Positions 8,060-16,327 of a DNA stretch of 64,000 nt are shown piece by piece (position 1 is the stretch's first letter; the number at the start of each line of letters is the position of its first letter). This stretch comes from an uncultured Candidatus Melainabacteria bacterium (GTDB lineage: Bacteria > Cyanobacteriota > Vampirovibrionia > Gastranaerophilales > Gastranaerophilaceae). Position numbers and translations under genes: made by a program. The DNA lies in NCBI GenBank assembly GCA_934718135.1, contig CAKUZW010000004.1, positions 1-64,000 on the forward strand, read 5' to 3'. The notes under the pieces are model-generated. The model was not told the origin of the DNA and searched no databases. It saw nothing but the letters and a program-made list of their open reading frames with translations.

Positions 8060-10060
8060 ATGAAATTAAAAAAATATATGGGTTTTACTTTGGCAGAAGT
8101 TATGATTATAATGGCGGTCTTAGCTGTTTTGTTAGCTGCTTTTGCTCCTGTTTTTACCGTAAGATATAAAAATGCTTCACTTGATAGCATTTGGACTAAG
8201 GTTAACAATGATGATAACAATGATATTTACAACAATCAGTTATCTGATATTTTGCCTGCCCAAGCCTTTATCGGTATGCAACCGGGGAATGAAACCGATG
8301 TATATAAGTATTTGAGGGGTGAAGGTTCTACTAATTTGTATTCAAAATTAGTAATTAGAGCTAGTAACAAATTGGATGCATTGTCTTTTGGCGGAGAAAA
8401 ACAAAAGCAAATGTTATTCAGATACGGAAATACTGCAGAGGGTTCTATAGTTGGAGCTTTGTTTGCCGGTAATGGAAATATTTTGTTAGGAGGTCAGTAT
8501 AAGAATATTCAGGATACTGACAAGGCTTATAACACTGCATTTGGTTATAATGCACTAAATGCTCTCACATCAGGTAAAAATAATACTGCCTATGGTTATG
8601 GAGCTGCTTCAGCACTAACAGAAGGTTCTTATAATACTTTTATCGGGTATGATACCGGTGCTAAAGTTACATCCGGTACTGGTAATACTCTAATCGGTTA
8701 TGATATCTCTAAAGATAAAGACTCTGTTTCTAACTATAATACTATTATTGGTAACTATTCAGGAGCCGGACTGGGCGAAGCAAATACTATTGTTGGTGAT
8801 CAGGCTGCTACATTAGATATTGGAGCAGGAAATACTGCTGTTGGGTATGGTGTTCTACGTGGAACATCCGCAGGGAATTATAATACTGCTGTTGGGCATC
8901 AGGCAATGTCTTATAATGGTTCAGAGCCTGGTAGTGTTGGTTCCAATAACACTGCTATTGGAGCTAATGCTTGTCAATATTTAGTAGGGGGAAGTAACAA
9001 AACTTGTATTGGTTATAATACAGGTTCTGCTGGTGGCTCATTCAAAAATAATGATAAATATAAACATTTAGTAGATGATGATTTGGAACGTATTTATATC
9101 GGTTATACTTCATCCGGTTCTGCTATGGGACTTTTAGAAGTTCACAATTTTCAGAAGTATGCAGGTTTTACCGGTGCAAGTAGTGGTTTGACATACGGTA
9201 GTGATTCCGGTGATGCAGCTGTTGTAATTGATGGAAACCTAATTGTTCGTGGACAAAGTTTCCTTACGGTTAGTAACCATTTCTATGGCGGAAAGTCATT
9301 AGTTGGGATGCGTAGTGCTCACGTTTCAGGTGCTTCCAAGGACGGTTTAGGCGGTTGGGACGGAAACGAAAAAGATGTCCAAGTTACTGGTAGAAAAAAT
9401 AGACGTCACCATAAATGGGGTGGTAGAACATCTTGTATCTGTGCAAGAGCTTGTGATACTATTCATAGTGATAATGGTATTAGGTCTTATGACTGGAATA
9501 CCAGATATACAAGTGGTGATAACGAAACAGATGGCTCTCGTTGGAAGGGTGGTTATACAGACAAATCAACCGGTGCATACTGTGACTCTAATACATATGA
9601 TCACGATTCAAATAATGTTGAAATAAGTAAAGCTCATGGTCTGGTACCAAGTCTGTCATGTTGTCCTGATATAGCATCTGATATCAGATTGAAGAATTTA
9701 GAAACTACATTTGATGATGGATTAGAAGCAATCAAACGATTGAATGTTTTCAATTTTACATTCAAAGATGATGAAGAACAACAACCTCAAGTCGGTGTTA
9801 TAGCCCAAGATTTGAAACACGTTTTTGCAAATTCTGTATTTAAAGATAAACGTGGTTATTATCAAATCCGTTGGGATGAAATGTTGTATTCTGCAATAAA
9901 CGCTGTTAAAACTCTGAATACAAAAATTGAATCTTTAGCAGCCAGAGTATCAAAAGATCAAGCTCGAATTGCAACTCTAAAGAAAGATAATGCAAAATTA
10001 GAAAAACAAGTTGACAAACTTGCTAATGAATTGACTGTTTTAGAAAATAAATCAAAATAG
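8060..10060 (+). CDS. Prepilin-like protein with C-terminal peptidase S74 chaperone domain (copy 2)
   Basis: 666 residues. The leader MKLKKYMG is followed by a canonical prepilin motif FTLAEVMIIMAVLAVLLAAF, so cleavage after Gly8 is expected. Residues about 155-330 hold regular repeats of roughly 20-25 residues built on NTAxGYxAL and NTxIGYD, like the beta-helical stalk repeats seen before S74 domains in tail-fibre proteins. A Cys pair (305 and 316, in NKTCIGYNTG) matches copies 1 and 3. The S74 domain begins SDIRLKNLE, keeps the Ser and Lys of the cleavage dyad, and ends in a coiled coil. A Cys/His/Trp-rich stretch around 440-540 is unique to this copy. It forms an operon with copy 1. Confidence 0.86.
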   Translation: MKLKKYMGFTLAEVMIIMAVLAVLLAAFAPVFTVRYKNASLDSIWTKVNNDDNNDIYNNQLSDILPAQAFIGMQPGNETDVYKYLRGEGSTNLYSKLVIRASNKLDALSFGGEKQKQMLFRYGNTAEGSIVGALFAGNGNILLGGQYKNIQDTDKAYNTAFGYNALNALTSGKNNTAYGYGAASALTEGSYNTFIGYDTGAKVTSGTGNTLIGYDISKDKDSVSNYNTIIGNYSGAGLGEANTIVGDQAATLDIGAGNTAVGYGVLRGTSAGNYNTAVGHQAMSYNGSEPGSVGSNNTAIGANACQYLVGGSNKTCIGYNTGSAGGSFKNNDKYKHLVDDDLERIYIGYTSSGSAMGLLEVHNFQKYAGFTGASSGLTYGSDSGDAAVVIDGNLIVRGQSFLTVSNHFYGGKSLVGMRSAHVSGASKDGLGGWDGNEKDVQVTGRKNRRHHKWGGRTSCICARACDTIHSDNGIRSYDWNTRYTSGDNETDGSRWKGGYTDKSTGAYCDSNTYDHDSNNVEISKAHGLVPSLSCCPDIASDIRLKNLETTFDDGLEAIKRLNVFNFTFKDDEEQQPQVGVIAQDLKHVFANSVFKDKRGYYQIRWDEMLYSAINAVKTLNTKIESLAARVSKDQARIATLKKDNAKLEKQVDKLANELTVLENKSK

Positions 10061-10081
10061 TTTGATTTTTACTTTGTATTA

Positions 10082-10115
10082 AAAAAGAGTATCGAAAATA
10101 TCCGATACTCTTTTT
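10082..10115. terminator. Bidirectional terminator between S74 copy 2 and metK
   Basis: A 13-bp inverted repeat (10082-10094 with 10103-10115), A-rich on the left and T-rich on the right. It can stop transcription from both convergent genes. Confidence 0.8.
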
Positions 10116-10140
10116 CAATATATTTGCTGTTTCTTAACTA

Positions 10141-11415
10141 TTATGCATAACCGCATCCGCAAGAACAAGCTTGATTTCTCAATTCTTCAGCTTTATCAAT
10201 ATGTTCCCAAGGTACATCAATATCTGATCTGCCCATGTGACCGTAAGCCGCAAGTAATTGATAGAATTTACCACCATTTTTTGCCGGTAAGTTTCTTAAA
10301 TCAAACTTCTTGATAATTCCTGCCGGAGTCAAATCAAAGTTTTTAGAAACAAGTTTAGAAATTTCATCATCTGAAATTTTTCCTGTTCCAAATGTATCAA
10401 CCATGATTGATAACGGTTCAGCTACCCCAATAGCGTAAGCAAGTTCGATTTCGCATTTTTCAGCTAATCCTGCTGCTACTATGTTTTTCGCTACATAACG
10501 GGAAGCATAAGCGGCTGATCTGTCTACTTTTGTCGGATCTTTTCCTGAGAATGCTCCACCACCGTGTCTAGAATAACCACCATAAGTATCTACGATGATT
10601 TTTCTTCCTGTTAAACCTGAGTCTCCTTGAGGTCCACCGATTACAAATCTTCCTGATGGGTTGATTAAAATAATTGTATTTTCGTCAGGTTTAATTGCTT
10701 CATTTTTGAACACATGGTCAATAACCATAAGTTTAAGGTCTTCTTTAATAATATCTTGAACTTTTTGATTATCTGAGTAACCGTTAATTGTCGGATTGTG
10801 TTGTGTTGAAATCAAGATTGTATGAATTCTTGAAGGTTTGCCATCAACATATTCAACAGTAACTTGTGATTTTCCGTCCGGTCTTAAGTAATCTACCAGA
10901 CCTTCTTTTCTGATTTGAGCTAATCTATAAGATAATTTGTGAGCCAAGCTGATAGGTAGTGGCATAAGTTCAGGTGTTTCATTACAAGCGTAACCAAACA
11001 TTATACCTTGGTCTCCTGCTCCGATTTCTTCTGTTTCAACATTTGATGTATCAGCATTTGTTTGTCTTGATTCAAGAGCTTTATTTACTCCGTTACCAAT
11101 ATCTGTTGATTGTTCGTCAATGCTTGTTAAAACAGCACAAGTATTAGCATCAAAGCCTCCGGCATTTGAACCCACATATCCGATATTTTTGATTGTATTT
11201 CTTACAACTTGTGGAATATCAACATAACAATCTGCTGTTATTTCACCACATACAAGAGCCATGCCTGTTGTAACAGTAGTTTCTGCAGCAACTCTTGAAT
11301 GTCTGTCTTTCGTCAAAAATTCGTCCAATATCGCATCTGATATTTGGTCACAAACTTTGTCGGGGTGTCCTTCTGTAACTGATTCAGAAGTGAACAAAAA
11401 ATTTTTTGGTGTCAT
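10141..11415 (-). CDS. metK: S-adenosylmethionine synthetase
   Basis: Makes S-adenosylmethionine from methionine and ATP in the cytosol. It is 424 residues, somewhat longer than the usual 380-400. Signature motifs are intact: SESVTEGHPDKVCDQISDAI at the N-terminus, GAGDQGIMFGYA, GGPQGDSGLTGRK, and GGGAFSGKDPTKVDRSAAY. The C-terminus carries an odd short Cys-rich tail, NQACSCGCGYA, that is not part of the conserved fold and could bind metal or be redox-sensitive. A good AAGGAG precedes the ATG, and the leader contains a GC-rich hairpin. Confidence 0.97.
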   Translation of the reverse strand: MTPKNFLFTSESVTEGHPDKVCDQISDAILDEFLTKDRHSRVAAETTVTTGMALVCGEITADCYVDIPQVVRNTIKNIGYVGSNAGGFDANTCAVLTSIDEQSTDIGNGVNKALESRQTNADTSNVETEEIGAGDQGIMFGYACNETPELMPLPISLAHKLSYRLAQIRKEGLVDYLRPDGKSQVTVEYVDGKPSRIHTILISTQHNPTINGYSDNQKVQDIIKEDLKLMVIDHVFKNEAIKPDENTIILINPSGRFVIGGPQGDSGLTGRKIIVDTYGGYSRHGGGAFSGKDPTKVDRSAAYASRYVAKNIVAAGLAEKCEIELAYAIGVAEPLSIMVDTFGTGKISDDEISKLVSKNFDLTPAGIIKKFDLRNLPAKNGGKFYQLLAAYGHMGRSDIDVPWEHIDKAEELRNQACSCGCGYA

Positions 11416-11441
11416 CTTTTTCTCCTTAATTTATTTTCACC

Positions 11442-11470
11442 GCCGGTAAGTCTTTTAATTCCAACCCGGC
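11442..11470 (-). promoter_or_regulatory. GC-rich hairpin in the metK leader
   Basis: GCCGG at 11442-11446 pairs with CCGGC at 11466-11470 across a 19-nt loop, 27 nt before the start codon in an otherwise AT-rich leader. metK genes are often under SAM-sensing control, but this does not match a SAM riboswitch class I can name. Treat it as a candidate element only. Confidence 0.3.
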
Positions 11471-11535
11471 ACTCCATTTTCTATTAGTCTAGTTCAAAGA
11501 ATTTATTAAAGCAAATTTTTATTAATTTTTAATAA

Positions 11536-11567
11536 GAAAAAGGCACCTTTTGTTAAGATGCCTTTTC
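11536..11567 (-). terminator. Terminator after S74 copy 3
   Basis: An inverted repeat, GAAAAAGGCA (11536-11545) with TGCCTTTTC (11559-11567), followed on the minus strand by TTTCTTATT. It ends the S74 gene that starts at 13358. Confidence 0.7.
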
Positions 11568-11585
11568 TTTATTTTGAAAATTTTC

Positions 11586-13358
11586 TTATTTATTTTTTAG
11601 TTTCTCAACCCTTGCGGTTAAACTTGCAACTTGTGTTTTTAAAGATGTGTTTTCTTTTTCAAGTTGAGCAATTTGGACTTCAACCTTTGTTGTTCTATCA
11701 ATTAACGAAACTATTTTTTTGTCCAGTTGTTTAATTGCATTGATTGAAGCAAAAAACATTTCGTCCCATCTGATTTTTAAATAACCGTTGGCATCTTTGA
11801 ATACCGCAGTTGGAAATACTTTTGCTAAATCTTGAGCCATAACACCAACGTAAGGCTTTTTGTCTTTGTCGTTTTTGAATGTGTAATTATAAACTTTTAG
11901 TTTATTTATTTCATCGAGTCCTGCTGTGTTTTTTGACTCAATATTTTTGAGTTTTCTGTCTGAGGTTTGCAGGTTTGGACAATACGAGCTCGCAAATCTT
12001 GATCCGCCTGCAGCCTGTGTAAATACATAGGTAGTTTGGTTTGTAGCACATTTATCATCCCCGTTATCGTGAGATAATAATCTGTTCGTATGAGAACTCG
12101 GAACTTTCCAGTTACTCCAATAATATAAGTTATCTCCTGTAGTGAAGAATGGTCTGCCTTTAATAACTAAGTTTCCATTTATTACTGTTGTTACATTTGA
12201 TTTAATTGATGGATCGTTAATCAATCCGGAATTAGATCCTGTTACGTTATGTATTTCTAAAACAGCATTTCCTCCATAGCGCCCCCGTGGAATTGAGCCA
12301 ATATAAGTACGTTGTTGATCATCTGTTCGAGCATCTTTTCCAGTAACAGCTTTTAAATACGTTGTATCTGGAAGGCTATCGGAAATGTTCGGACCTGAGT
12401 TATGTCCAATACATGTTTTATAAGATCCCTCTGTTACAAATCGGCATGCATCGTAGCCTAATGCAACGTTATAACTGCCTGTTGTTAGATTTTGTAATGC
12501 TCCATAACCTATAGCTGTATTAAAACTACCAGTAGTAATTTTTTCTAAAGCATGAGCTCCGATTGCGGTATTGTAGCTACCTGTTTCAACATTGTGTCCT
12601 GCATTGTAACCCATAAATACGTTATAATTTACGCTAGCAGAACCATTACCTGTACCTGCTCCATATCCGAATATTGTATTATAGCTACCTGTAATGTTTT
12701 CTCCGGCATTAGCTCCTGCAAAAGTGTTATACACACCATCTGCAATATTTTTACCTGCCAGAGCTCCAAGAACGGTATTATTGCTTCCTGATGTTACTTT
12801 ATTAAGTGCATAAGCTCCAAGAGCTGTGTTTGCTTTACCTGTTCTAATACCGCTTAAAGCTTGATATCCGATAGCAGTATTATCTACAGCTTCTATTTCA
12901 TCTGCTTTGATATCTGTAAACGGATATTCTCCACCAAGGAGCATGTTTTTTCCATCAGCAAACCAAGTTCCTGCAAATGCACCCTTGTCAGAAGTACTTG
13001 ATCTTCCATATCGGAACATTATTTGACGTTGAACTTTGTTAGCTGAAGTAACTCCACCACCTCTTATTACAAGTTTTGCAAGAGGTTTGAATGACTCAGT
13101 AACGTGTGCTTTACTCTTTGGTGTAACGCCAAAGAAAACTTCTCCTGTATAAGCTGGATCTCCCGGATTGTAATACGCGTCCATTGGACCTGCGGTAAAT
13201 GCATTACCATGCCAAGACCATACACTTCCTGCAGATACGGTCGATCTCTTCTTTGTTGTAATTAGTGGTGCAAAAGCGGCAAAAATTATTGTCAAAATTA
13301 AAGCTACGACCATAATTTCTGCAAGCGTGAAACCTATCTTTTTATTACAAAATTTCAT
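11586..13358 (-). CDS. Prepilin-like protein with C-terminal peptidase S74 chaperone domain (copy 3)
   Basis: 590 residues from the ATG at 13358; a TTG two codons upstream is less likely because GGAG and GAGG sit just before this ATG. The leader MKFCNKKIG is followed by FTLAEIMVVALILTIIFAAF, a canonical prepilin motif. Residues about 160-330 hold around ten well-ordered repeats of the form GSYNTAIGYxAL, the clearest of the three copies. The conserved Cys pair occurs in DACRFV and KTCIGHNSG. The S74 domain starts SDRKLKNIE with both dyad residues (Ser and Lys+5), then VGVMAQDLAKVFP, RWDEMFFASINAIK and a C-terminal coiled coil. It is separated from copies 1 and 2 by the convergent metK. Confidence 0.86.
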   Translation of the reverse strand: MKFCNKKIGFTLAEIMVVALILTIIFAAFAPLITTKKRSTVSAGSVWSWHGNAFTAGPMDAYYNPGDPAYTGEVFFGVTPKSKAHVTESFKPLAKLVIRGGGVTSANKVQRQIMFRYGRSSTSDKGAFAGTWFADGKNMLLGGEYPFTDIKADEIEAVDNTAIGYQALSGIRTGKANTALGAYALNKVTSGSNNTVLGALAGKNIADGVYNTFAGANAGENITGSYNTIFGYGAGTGNGSASVNYNVFMGYNAGHNVETGSYNTAIGAHALEKITTGSFNTAIGYGALQNLTTGSYNVALGYDACRFVTEGSYKTCIGHNSGPNISDSLPDTTYLKAVTGKDARTDDQQRTYIGSIPRGRYGGNAVLEIHNVTGSNSGLINDPSIKSNVTTVINGNLVIKGRPFFTTGDNLYYWSNWKVPSSHTNRLLSHDNGDDKCATNQTTYVFTQAAGGSRFASSYCPNLQTSDRKLKNIESKNTAGLDEINKLKVYNYTFKNDKDKKPYVGVMAQDLAKVFPTAVFKDANGYLKIRWDEMFFASINAIKQLDKKIVSLIDRTTKVEVQIAQLEKENTSLKTQVASLTARVEKLKNK

Positions 13359-13395
13359 CCTCAAACTCCAGTTAAAAGCTTTTATCTATTTTTAC

Positions 13396-13424
13396 AGTAT
13401 ACCATATTTATATACTAATTTCAA
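13396..13424 (-). promoter_or_regulatory. Promoter of S74 copy 3
   Basis: Minus strand TTGAAA, 17 nt, TATACT. The -35 box and spacer match the copy 1 promoter closely, and the leader then shows the same GGAGTTTGA block before the start. Confidence 0.65.
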
Positions 13425-13509
13425 CAATTGAAATTTTTTGTAACATATAAAAGTTTTAACGATTTTTTGTGATATTTTATATATATATTAGAAAATGAGG
13501 ATAGTATAG

Positions 13510-16158
13510 ATGTCAGTTAAAAATATTCAAGATTTACCTACCGTTTACGATCCTAAAGAAACGGAAGAAAGTATTTACAAATTTTGGGAAGATAACGGCT
13601 TTTTCAAAGCAGATGCTAAAAGTCCGAAGAAACCTTTTTCAATTGTAATACCACCACCAAATGTTACAGGTGTATTACATATGGGGCATGCTCTTGATGA
13701 AACTTTACAAGATATTCTTGTTCGTTATCACAGAATGAGCGGATATGAAACACTTTGGGTTCCGGGAACAGACCATGCCGGTCTTGCAACTCAGAATGTT
13801 GTAGAAAAACAATTAGCTAAAGAAGGTTTGACTCGTCATGATTTAGGTCGTGAAAAATTTATCGAAAAAACTTGGGAATGGACAAATGACCACAAAGGTA
13901 GAATCTTGGATCAAATGAAACGTTTGGGTGCTTCTTTTGACCGTTCAAGAGAAAGATTTACTTTTGATAAAGGTTGTTCTGATGCGGTAAAAGAAGTTTT
14001 CGTTAAACTTTATGAAAAAGGACTAATCTACAAAGGTTCATACATTGTTAACTGGTGTCCAAGATGTAACAGTGCAATTTCTGACGTTGAAACAGAATAT
14101 GTTACAGAAGAAGGGCACATGTGGGAAATTTCTTACCCATTGAAAGGTGAATCAGGTGCAATAATCGTTGCAACTACTCGTCCTGAAACAATTTTTGGAG
14201 ATGTTGCGATTGCTGTTCACCCATCTGATCATAAGTATTCTGAATTAATTGGAAAAACTGTTGTTATTCCGTTAACAGGAAGAGAAATTCCGATTATCGC
14301 CGATGATTATGTTGACAAATCATTTGGTACGGGTGCTGTTAAAATTACTCCGGCTCATGACCCTAACGATTATGAAGTTGGTAAACGTCACAATTTAAAA
14401 CCTATTTGGGTAATTGATGGTGAAGGTAAAATGAAGGCATGTGGTGAAGTTCCTTCTAATCTTCATGGACTTGACAGATACGAAGCTCGTAAACAAATTG
14501 TTAAAATGTTAGAAGATAATCATTCTCTTCTTAGAGTAAGAGATCATGAACATAATGTCGGTAAATGTCAACGTTGCGGAACAACAATTGAACCGCTTCT
14601 TTCTGAACAATGGTTTGTTAAAATGAAACCTCTTGCAAAAGAAGCTATTGCTGCAGTAAAAGACGGAAGAATTAAATTTATTCCTGAACGTTGGGAAAAG
14701 AATTATCTTGGCTGGATGGAAAATATCAGAGATTGGTGTATTTCCCGTCAAATTTGGTGGGGACATCAAATTCCTGCTTATTACAACAACGAAACAGGTG
14801 AAATGGTTGTTGCTAAAGAAAATCCTGATCCTTCTAAATATACACAAGAGTCTGATTGTTTAGATACTTGGTTCTCTTCAGGTTTGTGGCCATTTTCAAC
14901 AATGGGTTTCCCAAACAGTGAAACAGATGATTATAAAAAATTCTATCCAACATCTGTTCTTGTAACCGGTTTTGATATTATTTTCTTCTGGGTTGCCAGA
15001 ATGATTACTATGGGGTTAGAATTCACAGGAAAAGCTCCATTTTCAACTGTTTATATTCACGGTTTGATACGTGATGAAAAAGGCCAAAAAATGTCAAAAT
15101 CAAAAGGTAACACTATTGATCCGGTAGTTATTATAGATAAATACGGATGCGATGCTTTGAGATTTACAATGACATCTCTTTGTACTTATGGTGGTCAAGA
15201 TATTAAAATTAGTGACGAACGATTTGAGTATGGTAGAAACTTTGCGAATAAAATCTGGAATGCTTCAAGATTTGTGTTGATGAACCTTGAAGGTGTTGAT
15301 AATAATGATATTGATTATTCAAAACTTACAATTGCGGATAAATGGATTTTAGATAAATTAAATACTGTAGCAAAAGAAGTTAACGAAAATATCGAGAACT
15401 ACAGAATAGGTGAAACTGCTCACGTATTGTATGATTTCTTCTGGAATTCATATTGCGATTGGTATGTTGAAATTGCGAAAGTTCAATTACAAGATGAAGC
15501 TTTGAAATTAAATACTCAAAGAGTTTTGAGATATGTTCTTGATATGGCATTGAGATTACTTCATCCAATTATGCCGCATATTACAGAAAAAGTATGGCAA
15601 TTAATTCCTAAAGAAACAGATATTAAGGCAATCATGCTTGCTCCATATCCTGTTTATGAAGAAAAATTGGCATTTCCTGTTGAAGCTAAAGAAATGGAAT
15701 TGGTATTTGAAACTATTAAATCTTTGCGTAACGTAAGACAAAGTTTCAATATCCCAATGTCTTTGAAATTTGATATTGAAATTAGAGCAACTAAAGAAGA
15801 AAAACCTATTTTTGAAGCTATTGAAAGCTATATCAAACGTATGGCAAAAGTTGAAAATATTTCTTACTCAGATGATTCAACTCCTGTTGCTAAAAAATCA
15901 GCTAGTGCTGTTGTTTCAGCTTCTAAAATTGTAATTCCTTTAGAAAACTTGATTGATTTCAATGAAGAAATTGCAAGACAAGAAAAGAAATTAGGCAAAC
16001 TTCAAAATGAAAGAAAATCATTAGAGGGCAGAATTAACAATCCTAAATTCGTTGCTAATGCTCCTGCTGATTTGATTAAACAAACTAAAGACAGAATTGA
16101 AGAAATTCAAGTTCAAGAGTCTGCTATTAATGAATTGATTGACTCATTGAAAGCGTAA
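13510..16158 (+). CDS. valS: Valyl-tRNA synthetase
   Basis: 882 residues, the full length of bacterial ValRS. It charges tRNA-Val in the cytosol. The class I signatures are HMGH at 57-60 (within PPPNVTGVLHMGHAL) and KMSKS at 527-531. The editing (CP1) domain lies between them, including TTRPETIFGDVA and GTGAVKITPAHDPNDYEVG. The anticodon-binding domain contains the WCISRQIWWGH zone and later DWYVEIAKVQL. The C-terminal coiled-coil arm runs over the last 70 residues (EEIARQEKKLGKLQNERKSL). GAGG upstream supports the ATG start. It is monocistronic with a strong terminator. Confidence 0.98.
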   Translation: MSVKNIQDLPTVYDPKETEESIYKFWEDNGFFKADAKSPKKPFSIVIPPPNVTGVLHMGHALDETLQDILVRYHRMSGYETLWVPGTDHAGLATQNVVEKQLAKEGLTRHDLGREKFIEKTWEWTNDHKGRILDQMKRLGASFDRSRERFTFDKGCSDAVKEVFVKLYEKGLIYKGSYIVNWCPRCNSAISDVETEYVTEEGHMWEISYPLKGESGAIIVATTRPETIFGDVAIAVHPSDHKYSELIGKTVVIPLTGREIPIIADDYVDKSFGTGAVKITPAHDPNDYEVGKRHNLKPIWVIDGEGKMKACGEVPSNLHGLDRYEARKQIVKMLEDNHSLLRVRDHEHNVGKCQRCGTTIEPLLSEQWFVKMKPLAKEAIAAVKDGRIKFIPERWEKNYLGWMENIRDWCISRQIWWGHQIPAYYNNETGEMVVAKENPDPSKYTQESDCLDTWFSSGLWPFSTMGFPNSETDDYKKFYPTSVLVTGFDIIFFWVARMITMGLEFTGKAPFSTVYIHGLIRDEKGQKMSKSKGNTIDPVVIIDKYGCDALRFTMTSLCTYGGQDIKISDERFEYGRNFANKIWNASRFVLMNLEGVDNNDIDYSKLTIADKWILDKLNTVAKEVNENIENYRIGETAHVLYDFFWNSYCDWYVEIAKVQLQDEALKLNTQRVLRYVLDMALRLLHPIMPHITEKVWQLIPKETDIKAIMLAPYPVYEEKLAFPVEAKEMELVFETIKSLRNVRQSFNIPMSLKFDIEIRATKEEKPIFEAIESYIKRMAKVENISYSDDSTPVAKKSASAVVSASKIVIPLENLIDFNEEIARQEKKLGKLQNERKSLEGRINNPKFVANAPADLIKQTKDRIEEIQVQESAINELIDSLKA

Positions 16159-16178
16159 GATATTTTATATAATTTTTT

Positions 16179-16216
16179 GTAGACGCATTATTTTATAATA
16201 TTGCGTCTACTTTTTT
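16179..16216 (+). terminator. Terminator after valS
   Basis: GTAGACGCA (16179-16187) pairs with TGCGTCTAC (16202-16210) and is followed by six T. Confidence 0.85.
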
Positions 16217-16253
16217 GCTCAAAGATAAAAATATTAAGCAAAATTTACAAAGC

Positions 16254-16282
16254 TTTACATATTTCAAAAAATTTGTTACTAT
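16254..16282 (+). promoter_or_regulatory. Promoter of the S1 gene
   Basis: TTTACA, 17 nt, TACTAT, about 45 nt before the start codon. Confidence 0.5.
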
Positions 16283-16327
16283 AAACGAGTATTAAGATTA
16301 TAGTGTCTATTTGACAATGGAGTAGTT

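Noticed and set aside
8520..9020. Possible DNA minisatellite in the S74 stalk
   Set aside because: The repetition is at protein level with varied codons and lengths, so it is old coding repetition and not a recent tandem DNA repeat.
9375..9626. Second-frame open reading frame inside S74 copy 2
   Set aside because: It is a shadow of the prepilin gene, lacks a start signal, and its composition is that of an off-frame Gly/Asp-rich sequence.
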